A stretch of DNA of 64,000 nucleotides, taken from the NCBI GenBank assembly GCA_011390885.1, contig JAABRO010000005.1, positions 1 through 64,000 of the forward strand, written 5' to 3'. The notes below the pieces were generated by a model. It saw nothing but the letters and a program-made list of their open reading frames with translations, ran no database searches and was not told the origin of the DNA. The stretch is from Gemmatimonas sp. GTDB lineage: Bacteria > Gemmatimonadota > Gemmatimonadetes > Gemmatimonadales > Gemmatimonadaceae. Shown here one piece after another: positions 16,680 to 25,496 of the stretch. Within the stretch, counting starts at the first letter, position 1. Each line of letters opens with the position of its first letter. Made by a program: the position numbers and the translations under genes.

Positions 16680-18023
16680 ATGTCCGTCGACCCTTCCAGT
16701 ACCGCCGAAACGCTCACGGCCGGCACGATCACGTTCCGGCTCGCCATGGTCCTGCTGCTCGTGGCCGCGAACGCCTTCTTCGTGGCCGCCGAGTTCGCGC
16801 TGGTCGCGGTGCGGCGCAGCCGCATCGATCAGCTCGCCGCCGAGGGCAACCGCAGCGCCGCCGTGGTCCAGCGCGCTCTCGGTGAGCTCGATCGCTACAT
16901 CTCCGGCACGCAGCTCGGCATCACCCTGGCCTCGCTGGCCCTCGGCTGGATCGGTGAACCGGCCATCGCCGTGCTCGTGGACGCCGGACTCGGCGCCGTC
17001 GGCATCGACGTGCCGCCCGGGGTGGCGCACAGCGGAGCGGCCATCCTGGTGGCCTTCACGGTCGTCACGTTCCTGCACATCGTCTTCGGCGAGCTGATGC
17101 CCAAGTCGGTGGCGCTCATCCGGCCGGAAGGGGTGAGCCTCTGGGTCACGCGCCCGCTCATCATCTTTTCGAACGTGATGTCGCCGTTCATCGCCCTGCT
17201 CAACGGCACGGCGAACCGGCTGCTGCGGCTGGTGGGCGTGGAGCCGGCGAGCGAGGGGTCGCATGTGCACTCGCCCGAGGAGCTTCGCCTGCTCGTGATG
17301 CAGGCGCGCGCGCACGGCACGCTCGACGAGAGCGACTCGGCCATGCTGGCCGGCGTCTTCGACTTCCACAACAAGAAGGCGTGGGACGTCATGCGCCCGC
17401 GCACGGACGTGGCCGCGATTCCGGAGGACGCCGACGAAGCCTCGCTTCGGCAGATCCTGCGGACGGAACGCTACTCCCGCTATCCGGTATACCGAGAGAC
17501 GCTCGACGACGTGGTGGGCGTGCTGCTCGCCAAGGACTTCTGGCTGTACGAAGCAACGACGCCCTTCGAGCTGCGCGAGCACTTGCGGGAGCCGCTGTTC
17601 GTGCCCGCCACGCGCGCGGCCGAGCGCGTGCTCGAGGACCTGCGCCGCACGCGCGCCCACCTGGCCGTGGTGCTCGACGAGTACGGCGGCACGGCCGGCA
17701 TCGTCACGCTCGAAGATCTCGTGGAGGAAGTGGTTGGTGACATCGCCGATGAATACGACCAGGTGGACCGCAACGCGATGGTCACCGATGGCGTGCTCGA
17801 ACTGGCCGGCGCGCTCTCCCTCGTGGACGTGCGCTCCGACTATCGCCTCGCCATTCCCGATGGCGACTGGACCACGCTTGGTGGCTACGCGTTCTCCGCG
17901 CTGGGGCGCCTCCCGAAGCTCGGCGACCGGGTGCCCTATCCCGGCGGAGAGCTCGAGGTCGTGGCCATGGACGGTCGCCGTGTGGCCGCACTGCGTGTGC
18001 TCGCCCGCCAGGAGCCATCGTGA
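16680..18023 (+). CDS. CNNM/CBS-domain membrane protein (HlyC/CorC family)
   Basis: The 447-residue protein has a DUF21/CNNM membrane domain at the N-terminus (about 12-195, starting FRLAMVLLLVAANAFFVAAEFALVAV). A pair of CBS domains follows (about 215-335, VMRPRTDVAAIPEDA and VLDEYGGTAGIVTLEDLVEE), then a C-terminal CorC/HlyC transporter-associated domain (GDWTTLGGYAFSALGRLPKLGD). Members of this family are linked to magnesium or cobalt efflux and to divalent ion homeostasis; the 'hemolysin' name is historical. ATG 16680 is used as start; ATG 16635, inside the operator-like dyad, is also in frame. Its last codon overlaps the next gene (GTGA). Confidence 0.9.
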   Translation: MSVDPSSTAETLTAGTITFRLAMVLLLVAANAFFVAAEFALVAVRRSRIDQLAAEGNRSAAVVQRALGELDRYISGTQLGITLASLALGWIGEPAIAVLVDAGLGAVGIDVPPGVAHSGAAILVAFTVVTFLHIVFGELMPKSVALIRPEGVSLWVTRPLIIFSNVMSPFIALLNGTANRLLRLVGVEPASEGSHVHSPEELRLLVMQARAHGTLDESDSAMLAGVFDFHNKKAWDVMRPRTDVAAIPEDADEASLRQILRTERYSRYPVYRETLDDVVGVLLAKDFWLYEATTPFELREHLREPLFVPATRAAERVLEDLRRTRAHLAVVLDEYGGTAGIVTLEDLVEEVVGDIADEYDQVDRNAMVTDGVLELAGALSLVDVRSDYRLAIPDGDWTTLGGYAFSALGRLPKLGDRVPYPGGELEVVAMDGRRVAALRVLARQEPS

Positions 18024-18865
18024 ACGCTGAGCAGTCTGCACGTCGCGTGCGCCGCGGCGCCGACGTGACGACGCGCTGGCTGCTGGTCGCACTCGTGGCC
18101 GCAGCGGCGTGCCGTCCCTCGGGCGACGTGCGCGACACGCGCCGCAACGCCGCGGTCGTGACCGAGGCGGACACCGGCATCGTGATGGCACCGCAGGGTG
18201 CCTCCGCCCGTGAGTTCCCCGCCCCGTCGCGCCCGGTGGCCGACATCGTGGCCCCGCGGTGGAGCAACGAAGACGATCGCGACGACATCGGCGAGGCCGA
18301 GCGCGTCCTGCGCATCCTGCAGCCGAAGGAAGGCATGCACGTCGCCGACATCGGCGCGGGGGACGGCTACTACGTCGCGCGTCTCGTGCCGCGCGTCGGC
18401 CCCACCGGCCGCGTGTACGGGGAGGACATCACCCCGCGCTACCTCGAGCTGCTCGCCGCGCGAGCGCGCCAGTCGGGATGGACGAACGTGGATGTGGTGC
18501 GCGGCGAGGCGCACGATCCACGACTGCCCGCGGGCAGGCTCGATGCCGCGATCATGATCCACATGTACCACGAGATTTCGCAGCCGTTCGGCCTGCTGTG
18601 GAACCTCGCGACGGCCATGAAGCCCGGCGGACGACTGGTGATCCTCGACCTCGATCGCCCGACCTGGGGGCACGGCACGCCGCTCAGCCTGCTGCGCTGC
18701 GAGCTGAAAGCCGTCGGGTACCGGGAGTCACGCGTGGACCGCGCGGTACCCGGCGAATACGTGGCCGTGTTCGTCGCGCCCACGCTCGAGACGCGACCTT
18801 CACCCGAGGCGATCTCGCGCGCGCTGGCCGAACGTCCCTGCGCCGCGCCCGGCGGACGCCGATGA
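18020..18865 (+). CDS. Lipid-anchored SAM-dependent methyltransferase-like protein
   Basis: The 281-residue protein starts with a GTG that overlaps the stop of the CorC-like gene. A basic N-terminus and a hydrophobic stretch end in a lipobox (VAAAAC, Cys31). After a 70-residue linker comes a class I methyltransferase fold: motif I VADIGAGDGYYVARL (108-122), acidic end of strand 2 VYGEDI, then MIHMYHEI and MKPGGRLVILDLDRP. The combination of an export/lipidation signal and an S-adenosylmethionine fold is odd, because SAM is cytoplasmic. Either the signal is not used, or the domain binds something else outside. Substrate unknown. The next gene overlaps by ATGA. Confidence 0.83.
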   Translation: MNAEQSARRVRRGADVTTRWLLVALVAAAACRPSGDVRDTRRNAAVVTEADTGIVMAPQGASAREFPAPSRPVADIVAPRWSNEDDRDDIGEAERVLRILQPKEGMHVADIGAGDGYYVARLVPRVGPTGRVYGEDITPRYLELLAARARQSGWTNVDVVRGEAHDPRLPAGRLDAAIMIHMYHEISQPFGLLWNLATAMKPGGRLVILDLDRPTWGHGTPLSLLRCELKAVGYRESRVDRAVPGEYVAVFVAPTLETRPSPEAISRALAERPCAAPGGRR

Positions 18866-19314
18866 GCACCCCGGAAACCGGGCTCGTGATCTCCGGACGA
18901 CTCACGATTCCCGACGAGGAGTTCGAGGTGCGTGCCAGCACCGGTGGTGGTCCCGGCGGGCAGCATGTGAACCGCAGCGCCACGCGCATCGAACTGCGCT
19001 GGCATCCCGCCACGTCACCCGCGCTCAGGCAGGCCCTCTCGTCGGAGCACCGGGAGCGGGTGCTGCAGCGGCTCGCGCCGCGCCTCGACGCCGATGGCAC
19101 GATTCGCCTGGTGGCGAGCGAGCATCGCAGCCAGCGCCGCAATCGCGACGCCGCGCTGCTCCGCCTGGGCTCGATCGTGCGCGGCGCGCTCCCCGATCCG
19201 GTCCCGCGCAAGGCCACCCGACCCACGCGCGCCTCCGTGGAGCGACGGCTGGACGAGAAGAAGCGCCGCAGCAGCGTGAAGCGGGACCGCGGGCGCGGCG
19301 GATACGATCACTAG
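18862..19314 (+). CDS. arfB: Alternative ribosome-rescue factor ArfB (ICT1/YaeJ family)
   Basis: Codon-independent peptidyl-tRNA hydrolase that frees ribosomes stalled on mRNAs lacking a stop codon. The 150-residue protein has the release-factor motif GGGPGGQHVNRS with the catalytic GGQ at 32-34. Its basic C-terminal tail (EKKRRSSVKRDRGRGG) in this family enters the empty mRNA channel. There is no codon-recognition domain, so it is not RF1 or RF2. The ATG overlaps the upstream stop, making this the last gene of a three-gene operon. Confidence 0.93.
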   Translation: MSTPETGLVISGRLTIPDEEFEVRASTGGGPGGQHVNRSATRIELRWHPATSPALRQALSSEHRERVLQRLAPRLDADGTIRLVASEHRSQRRNRDAALLRLGSIVRGALPDPVPRKATRPTRASVERRLDEKKRRSSVKRDRGRGGYDH

Positions 19315-19318
19315 CGGG

Positions 19319-20068
19319 TCAGAACACGATCGCGTGCACGCCGATCATGTACGTGTAGAAGTCGACCCGTGACCGCCGCGGCTGGAAGGGACGCCCCTCG
19401 TTGAAGGAGTTCCGCACTTCGTTCGTGGTCAGGTACGTCACGTCGTCGTGCCGCAGGTATCGCACGCCGAGTTCCATGCGCACCGGCCGCGGGCCGTCCT
19501 GCACGCGGATATAGGCGCCGGCCGCGCCGCCGTACGTCCAGGCGAAATCGCTCGAGTTGGTCGTGGACGCAAACGGTTCGGTCTGGTTGGAGCCTTCCAC
19601 ACTGCTCGTCGTCCAGAAGGCCGAGAAGCCGCCGAGCGCGGCCGCGTACGGCGTGAACGCGCCCGTCGGACCGAGCAGCTGCGGACCGACCACGAACGAG
19701 GCAATGTTGCTCGACGTGCGCAGGTCCACCTGGATGAGGTTGCCCGTGGTGGGGCTGAGCGGCACCCGACGGCGGGTGTTGCCGTTGTTGAGGAACGACA
19801 GTTCGGTGCGGATGTTGAAGATCGCGTTCTCGTCGAGGCGGAAGAGCGCGTTGCCGCTCAGCCCCCAACCGATGCCGGTGTCCTCGTCGAAGGCGCCGCG
19901 CGGCTGCGAGATGTTGAGCGCCGCGCCAGCGGTCACCGGCCCGCGCGGTCGGTCGCCCTCCTGCGCGCGCAGCGCATCGGGTGCCCCGACCAGGAACGCC
20001 GCGACGAGCGCGACGGCTGCCGATGACGATGTGAACGAGCGCCGCGGAACGCTGCCAGGACGCGTCAT
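19319..20068 (-). CDS. Small outer-membrane beta-barrel protein
   Basis: The 249-residue product has a signal peptide ending LRAQ (about residue 36). A chain of alternating amphipathic strands follows (VTAGAALNISQPRG, NALFRLDENAIFNIRTELSF, VRMELGVRYLRHDD) and a final strand ending in Phe (YTYMIGVHAIVF), a common outer-membrane insertion signal. No specific family was recognised; it resembles OmpW/OprF-type 8-strand barrels in size. GGAG precedes the start. It lies 142 bp downstream of the TolC-like gene on the same strand, with a hairpin between them, so it is probably a separate transcript. It is convergent with arfB, with only 4 bp between. Confidence 0.75.
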   Translation of the reverse strand: MTRPGSVPRRSFTSSSAAVALVAAFLVGAPDALRAQEGDRPRGPVTAGAALNISQPRGAFDEDTGIGWGLSGNALFRLDENAIFNIRTELSFLNNGNTRRRVPLSPTTGNLIQVDLRTSSNIASFVVGPQLLGPTGAFTPYAAALGGFSAFWTTSSVEGSNQTEPFASTTNSSDFAWTYGGAAGAYIRVQDGPRPVRMELGVRYLRHDDVTYLTTNEVRNSFNEGRPFQPRRSRVDFYTYMIGVHAIVF

Positions 20069-20144
20069 GCCGTGAACTCCGAAAGGAGGGAACGATGGCG
20101 GAGGGTGTCACTCGCTACTACGCGCATCGCGCCGAAAAGTGGCA

Positions 20145-20174
20145 ACGCGGCGCCGACCGGGGTCGACGCCGCGT
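20145..20174 (-). terminator. Probable terminator after the ABC/HlyD/TolC operon
   Basis: On the minus strand ACGCGGCG-T-CGACC, a CC loop, GGTCG-G-CGCCGCGT form a 13-pair stem with one mismatch, followed by TGCCACTTTTC. It begins 36 bases after the TolC-like stop. The T-tract is short and offset, so efficiency is uncertain. Confidence 0.6.
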
Positions 20175-20210
20175 GTGCTCCGCGTGCGATCCGTGCCAGA
20201 GCAGTCTGGA

Positions 20211-21728
20211 TCAGGGTGCGGCGAGCAGCCCCGGCACGCGCGTGGGGTCGCCGATCGCGAGCGCCAGCGCGGCGCGGGCAGCCGCGACGCGCGCCTCGAG
20301 TTGCGCGAGGCGCGCCGCCTCGTCGAGCACCGCCCGTTCCCGGAGGTTCACCACCAGCAGCGTGCTCTCGCCGTTGTCGAAGCGCGCCTGCTCCGCATCG
20401 CGGAGCAGCACCGACCGTTCCACGTTCCCTGCCTGCTGGGACACGATGCGCCGCAGCACATCGAGGTCGTTGGCCGCGATCCGCACCGCATTCTCCACTT
20501 CGCGGCCGAGCCGGTCGCGCTCCACCCGCCGGATGTCGAGTCGCGCGCCGGCGCTGCCGAAGCGGCCGCGCTCCTTGAGGAACAGCAGCGGAGACTTGAT
20601 CTCGAGCGAGGCCTTGTAGTTGTCCTCACGCACGCCCGTGTCGAGGAAGTCGGGCGACTCGCCGCGCGCCGCCAGCGTATACACGCCCGCTTCGGCAAAG
20701 GGGATGAGCTGCTGCGCCGTGAGCAGGCGCAGCGCCGACGCGGAACGCACGTCGGCCTCCACCTTGCGGAGCGACGGGTTGGCGGCGCGCGCCGTCGCCA
20801 GCCATGCCCGCACCATGGCGCTGTCCACCGGCGCCTCGGCGGCCGCATCGAGGCCGGCGAGCGAAGGGCGCACCGAGGGCGCCAGTTCCACCGGCCGGCC
20901 GTCGGCGTCCCACAGGTATGCGGTGAGGGCCAGCTCCGCCGCGAAGTACGCCGCCTCGGCCTCCTCACGCGTCACCTCCCGTCGCTGCACCTCGAGTGAC
21001 GCTTCGACCGTGTCCACCGGTGGGCTCTCGCCGTTCTGGACACGATTGACGACGGCCTCGAGGCGAAAGCGCGCGAGCGCCACGCCATCACGCGCGATCG
21101 CGGCGCGACGCCACTGCTCGTACCACGCCCCGTAGGCGCGCGATGCATTGAGCAGCAGGCCGTTGTAGATCGCGATGCGATCGGCCTCGCCCGCGTCACG
21201 CACCGCCCGGGCCTGCACCAGCGCGGTGCGCCGTTCGTCGGTGATCAGCCGCTGGCCGAGCGGCACACTCATGCCCACGGACAGCAGCCCGAGGTCCGGC
21301 GTGCGTCGGTCGGAGCCGATGTACGTGCCGCGCGCCGACTCGAACCCCACCTTGAGGTCGCTGCCGATCGGCGTGGGAATCTTGAGCGAGATGTCGCTGT
21401 AGGCGTAGTAGTTGGTGCCGCTGAACCGCTTCTGGTCCCACGTCGCGGAGAGCGTGGGATCGAACGCGCCCCAGGCGGTGCGCAGCTGGCTGCGCACGTC
21501 TTCGGCGAGCAGGTCGGCCTGCCGCGCGATGGGGTGATCGGCCATCACCTGCGCGATGAACGTCGCATAGGTGTACGGCACGCCGGACGTGTCCCCGACT
21601 GCGCTGAACGTCGGCGCCTGCGCCGCAGCCGGCTCGGCCAGCACCGCGGTGACACACAGGGCGAGCAGGAACGCGCGACCGGACCGGCGTGGCTGCCGGT
21701 CGCGCCTGCCAGCGTCCGCCCCGCTCAC
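20211..21728 (-). CDS. TolC-like outer-membrane channel protein
   Basis: Outer-membrane component of a tripartite exporter. It has 505 residues from a GTG that overlaps the stop of the HlyD gene (GTGA). A signal peptide ends PAAAQA (about residue 37). Two TolC-type repeats follow, with long helices such as DEAARLAQLEARVAAARAAL at the C-terminal end and strands such as YKASLEIKSPLLFLKERGRF. The longer open frame to 22031 is rejected because it overlaps hlyD and lacks a signal. It is third in the coupled ABC-HlyD-TolC order and is expected to form a continuous channel with the adaptor. Confidence 0.87.
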   Translation of the reverse strand: MSGADAGRRDRQPRRSGRAFLLALCVTAVLAEPAAAQAPTFSAVGDTSGVPYTYATFIAQVMADHPIARQADLLAEDVRSQLRTAWGAFDPTLSATWDQKRFSGTNYYAYSDISLKIPTPIGSDLKVGFESARGTYIGSDRRTPDLGLLSVGMSVPLGQRLITDERRTALVQARAVRDAGEADRIAIYNGLLLNASRAYGAWYEQWRRAAIARDGVALARFRLEAVVNRVQNGESPPVDTVEASLEVQRREVTREEAEAAYFAAELALTAYLWDADGRPVELAPSVRPSLAGLDAAAEAPVDSAMVRAWLATARAANPSLRKVEADVRSASALRLLTAQQLIPFAEAGVYTLAARGESPDFLDTGVREDNYKASLEIKSPLLFLKERGRFGSAGARLDIRRVERDRLGREVENAVRIAANDLDVLRRIVSQQAGNVERSVLLRDAEQARFDNGESTLLVVNLRERAVLDEAARLAQLEARVAAARAALALAIGDPTRVPGLLAAP

Positions 21729-23086
21729 TTCTTGCTCCCGCCGCCCTTGGCGGGGGTCATGCCACCCGCGTAGCCACCGGTGCTCCCCTCCGCGGCGCTC
21801 GGGTCGATCGACGGCGGGAAGCCGTTGAGCTGACGCCAGATCTCGAACCACACGCGCACCGTGTCGAGCATCGCCCACCCGTACACGCCCGAGCCGGCGC
21901 GCAGCTGCGCGGGCCAGGGTTCGTCGTCGGGGTCCGGCACCACGAGCACGCGGAACTGCCCGTTGGTGCTCGCGACCTGATCGATCACCGCCACCTCCCC
22001 ACCGAACGTGCCCACCGCCACACTGGGCCACCCCGAGAACTGCAACGCCGGCCAGCCGTCGAAGGTAAGGCGCACCTTGCGACCCGCCCGGAGCAGCGGT
22101 ACGTCCATGGCGCGCACGTACAGCTCCACCGCCTGTCGCGGGGTGGCCGGCTGCACGGTCACGATCGGCTCGCCCGCCTTGACGAGCTCGCCCACACCCT
22201 GCCGCATGGCCTTCACCACGTACCCGTCCTGCGGCGCCTCGATGCGGTAGTACGACTGCCGCACCTCGAGCGACGAGACCTTGTTGCGCAGCTTCGCAAT
22301 CTCCGCCTCGCCCTCGCCCACCTCGGCGAGCGTGCCGGAACGGTCGGAGCGGGCCTTCTCGATCTTCTCACGGTACTCGGCTTCGAGCGAGCGCAGCTCG
22401 ATCTCGGCATTGAGCAGCTCATTGCGACGCTGCACGAGCGCCGCCGACGCCGACTGCGCGCGCATGCGCGACGACTGCAGGTCGTTGAGCGAGACCAGGC
22501 CGAGCGGTGAGCGATACAGCGAGTCGCGACGGGCAAACTGGTCAGTGGCGATCGAGTCCTCGAGCGTGACCTGGGCGACGACGGCGTTGAGCTGCACCAC
22601 CTTGTTGCGCGCCTGCTCGAGCTTGAGCTCGAGCACGTCTTCGAGGGCCTCGATCTGCTCGGCAAGCGCCGCGGCCTTGCGTCGCTTGTCCTGCACGGCG
22701 CTGCTCTTGGCCGCGAGTTCCTCACGCGTGCGCGTGACGACCTCGGGATCCATGTACTCGTCCTTGATTTCCGAGATCTGCACGATGGGCGTGCCGCGCG
22801 CGACGAACTGTCCCTCCGCCACGAACCACCGCTCGATGCGGCCGTCGATGCGCGACGGCAGCGTCTGCGGACGGTCGGACGGGCTGAGCGCACTCAGCAC
22901 CCCGGTCCCCTGCACGTTCTGCTGCCACGGCAGGAATGCCGCCAGCACGATCGCGACGAACAGTCCCACCACCCACCGCGCCACCACGCGGTACGACTGC
23001 GACTCGTACAGGAGGCGCGACGAGCGCAGCGGCAGGGTGGCCGGATCGAACGCGTTGCCCCCGGCCTTCTTCGACGGCGCGCTCAT
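21725..23086 (-). CDS. HlyD-family membrane-fusion adaptor
   Basis: Periplasmic adaptor joining the ABC protein to the TolC-like channel. It has 453 residues: short cytoplasmic tail, one membrane helix (about 35-54, VARWVVGLFVAIVLAAFLPW), a half lipoyl domain (GTGVLSALSPSDRPQTLPSR) and a long coiled-coil hairpin (about 115-260). The second half-lipoyl (IEAPQDGYVVKAMRQGVGEL) and beta-barrel follow. The end is Gly/Lys-rich (GGMTPAKGGGSKK). The start at 23086 overlaps the ABC stop by ATGA, so the three subunits are probably made in fixed proportion. Confidence 0.9.
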   Translation of the reverse strand: MSAPSKKAGGNAFDPATLPLRSSRLLYESQSYRVVARWVVGLFVAIVLAAFLPWQQNVQGTGVLSALSPSDRPQTLPSRIDGRIERWFVAEGQFVARGTPIVQISEIKDEYMDPEVVTRTREELAAKSSAVQDKRRKAAALAEQIEALEDVLELKLEQARNKVVQLNAVVAQVTLEDSIATDQFARRDSLYRSPLGLVSLNDLQSSRMRAQSASAALVQRRNELLNAEIELRSLEAEYREKIEKARSDRSGTLAEVGEGEAEIAKLRNKVSSLEVRQSYYRIEAPQDGYVVKAMRQGVGELVKAGEPIVTVQPATPRQAVELYVRAMDVPLLRAGRKVRLTFDGWPALQFSGWPSVAVGTFGGEVAVIDQVASTNGQFRVLVVPDPDDEPWPAQLRAGSGVYGWAMLDTVRVWFEIWRQLNGFPPSIDPSAAEGSTGGYAGGMTPAKGGGSKK

Positions 23087-25353
23087 GCGTTGCTCCCGAG
23101 CGTGCGGGCGCGCACGTCGCGCGCCACGGCAGCAGACCGTTCGTGCGAGTCGAGCAGCTGCTCGCAATACGGGTCGTTGCGCACCTCGGTGAAGGTGCCA
23201 TCGGCGGCGATCGCCCCGTCACGCACCACGAGCACGCGATCGAAGGACTCCAGCAGCACCGGGTCGTGCGACACCGCGATCACCGTCCAGTCGCGCGACG
23301 GATCGCTGAGGATGCCCAGCAACCGGCGCCGATCGTCGGCCAGCAGGTTCATGAACAGGTCGTCGAAGAGTACCAGCCGCGGATTGCCGGCGATGCCCTG
23401 CGCCAGCAGCAGCTTCGTGGCCACGTGCGACGGCAGCGACCGGCCGCCGTTGACGATGCGCGTTTCGAGCCCCTCGCGCATGCCCTGCACCTCGGCCTCC
23501 AGCCCCACGAGCCGCAGCGCCTCCCACACATCGGCCTCGCCGATGTGCTGGCGCCCCACCGCGATGTTCTCGGCGATGGTGCCCTCGAACAGGTCGGTGA
23601 GGGAGAGCACCTGGCCCACCCGCTCGCGCATCTGCTCGCGATCGATCTCGTGCATCGAGATGCCGTCCACCAGCAGCGTGCCGTCGTAGTCCTCGAGCAA
23701 TCCGGACAACAGGCGGAGCAGCGTGCTTCGCCCCGCGCCCTTGAAGCCGGTCAGCGCCACGCGCTGGCCCGCCGGAATCGTGAGCGAGACATCGTTCAGC
23801 ACGAGCGAGCCGCCATCGCCGTACTCGTAGGTCACGCCGCGCGCCTCGACCTCCATGCCGGTGGCGCGGAACGGCAGGGCGGTTCGCCCCGGCTCGTCGA
23901 GCGGCAGGGCGGTCACATGTCCGGCCTTCTCCACCGACGTGAGCATGTCGTACACCACGCTCATGGAGAACACGAGCTTCTCCACACCCGCCAGCACCGT
24001 CACCACCACGAGCTCCGAGGCCACGAACTGGCCCAGCGTGATCTGCCGGTTCACGACGAGCACGGTGCCCACGATGAGCAGCGCGGCCGTGATGAGCGTC
24101 TTGAACGCCACGATCGAGACGGCCTGCTGCACCAGCACACGGAAGTGCTTCTGGCGGTACTTGAGGTACTTGGTGAGGATGGCGTCCATGCGCCCGAGCG
24201 CCAGCTCGGAGCGCCCGGCGAACTTGAAGGCGTGGAACGAGCGCGCGATTTCCTCGAGCCAGTGCACGGCGCGGTACTTGTACTTGCTCTCGAGCAGGCT
24301 GGTGGCGAGCCCCTTCGGTCCGGTGATCCACACGATCACGGCGAGCGTGGCCACGAGCAGCAGCCCCACCAGCGTGAAGTACGGGTGGTAGAACGTGAGC
24401 AGCACGAGGCCGAAGAAGATCGTCAGCAGCGCCTGCGACGTGTCGAGCAGGAACTTCGCGAGACTCTTCTGGATGAGCGCCGCCTCGAAGAGGCGGTTCA
24501 TGCTCTCCGGCAGGTCCTCGCGCAGCGACACGGAGTAGCGGATGCGCGGCAGGTGGAAGGCGTACTCGAGCGCCAGGCGCGCGAAGACGCGCTGCTGGAT
24601 GCGCTCGACGACGCCGAGCTGCAGCACCTGCAGCACGCCGGCCACGATCGTGCCCACGATGACGTAAGCGATGAGGATGGACGCCGACTGGATCAGCAGC
24701 CCGCCCTGGATGAGCTGCACGATCGCACCCACGCTGAGCGGCAGCGTGAGCGAGAAGAGTCCCGCCAGGCCAGCGTAGAAGAACACCACGAGAATCTCGC
24801 GGCGGTCCTTGTTGATCAGCTCCCAGAGGCGCGACACGGCACTCGAGACGTGTTCGCGCGCTTCGGCCTCGGCCTGTGCCTCATCGGACGGCTCCTCGAC
24901 CTGCGACGCGGCGTACGAGGGCGTCGGCATTCGCATGGCAGCCGGGCTCATGGCGAAGGGGCGGTCGCCGAGGCGGGCCGTCACTTCGCGGGCGATCTCC
25001 GCCGGCGTGCGCGCGGCCAGCGGCGTGGCCTCGCCCTGCGGCGACACGACCGTCAGCAGCGCGCGACCCGGGGCGTCCTCCGCCAGCACGAGCACGTCCC
25101 CCTCGGCCGCGTTCGGACCGGACAGCAGGACGACGGGATAGTCCCGCTGCTCCACCGCTCGCTCCACCGCGTCGGGGCCGACGATGCGCGTGAGATAGGT
25201 CAGCCCCAGGGCCTGACCGGCCATCTGCAGCTGCTCCGCGACGGACGCCCCGCGAGTCCGCGAAGCGAGCGCGTCCCAGGTGGCAGGCGCGATGTCGAGA
25301 CGAAGCGCGCTCGCAAGCAGTTGCGACGCGCGCGTGGACTGTCGAACGGTCAT
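23083..25353 (-). CDS. ABC exporter (HlyB-like) with degenerate ATPase domain
   Basis: The 756-residue protein has an N-terminal C39-like region (about 1-160, no obvious catalytic Cys), an ABC type I membrane domain (about 185-490, six helices) and a nucleotide-binding domain (about 510-756). The catalytic motifs of that last domain are altered. Walker A reads GFKGAGRST (536-544), with Arg542 for the invariant Lys. The Q-loop Gln is Ser (GQVLSLTDLF). The LSGGQ signature is missing (GGRSLPSH, 636-643). Walker B ends in Asp664-Asp665, with Asp for the catalytic Glu. His696 of the H-loop is kept. It is the first gene of a coupled operon with HlyD and TolC-like partners; cargo unknown. Confidence 0.88.
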   Translation of the reverse strand: MTVRQSTRASQLLASALRLDIAPATWDALASRTRGASVAEQLQMAGQALGLTYLTRIVGPDAVERAVEQRDYPVVLLSGPNAAEGDVLVLAEDAPGRALLTVVSPQGEATPLAARTPAEIAREVTARLGDRPFAMSPAAMRMPTPSYAASQVEEPSDEAQAEAEAREHVSSAVSRLWELINKDRREILVVFFYAGLAGLFSLTLPLSVGAIVQLIQGGLLIQSASILIAYVIVGTIVAGVLQVLQLGVVERIQQRVFARLALEYAFHLPRIRYSVSLREDLPESMNRLFEAALIQKSLAKFLLDTSQALLTIFFGLVLLTFYHPYFTLVGLLLVATLAVIVWITGPKGLATSLLESKYKYRAVHWLEEIARSFHAFKFAGRSELALGRMDAILTKYLKYRQKHFRVLVQQAVSIVAFKTLITAALLIVGTVLVVNRQITLGQFVASELVVVTVLAGVEKLVFSMSVVYDMLTSVEKAGHVTALPLDEPGRTALPFRATGMEVEARGVTYEYGDGGSLVLNDVSLTIPAGQRVALTGFKGAGRSTLLRLLSGLLEDYDGTLLVDGISMHEIDREQMRERVGQVLSLTDLFEGTIAENIAVGRQHIGEADVWEALRLVGLEAEVQGMREGLETRIVNGGRSLPSHVATKLLLAQGIAGNPRLVLFDDLFMNLLADDRRRLLGILSDPSRDWTVIAVSHDPVLLESFDRVLVVRDGAIAADGTFTEVRNDPYCEQLLDSHERSAAVARDVRARTLGSNA

Positions 25354-25496
25354 GCGTTGTCGGAAAAAGGGGGCGCCGGCGTCTACCGCAACTGACGCGT
25401 CAGCGACTCAACGGTGTGAGGCCTGCGAATGGTCCCGAAACGTCGCGCTTCAGGACGCCGTGTCCGGCTCCGCACGGCAAGCGCGCGGCGCCCGCC

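Noticed and set aside
20211-22031. Longer start for the TolC-like gene at 22031
   Set aside because: It would overlap hlyD by 300 bp and lack a signal peptide at its N-terminus; the GTGA overlap start at 21728 gives a normal signal peptide.
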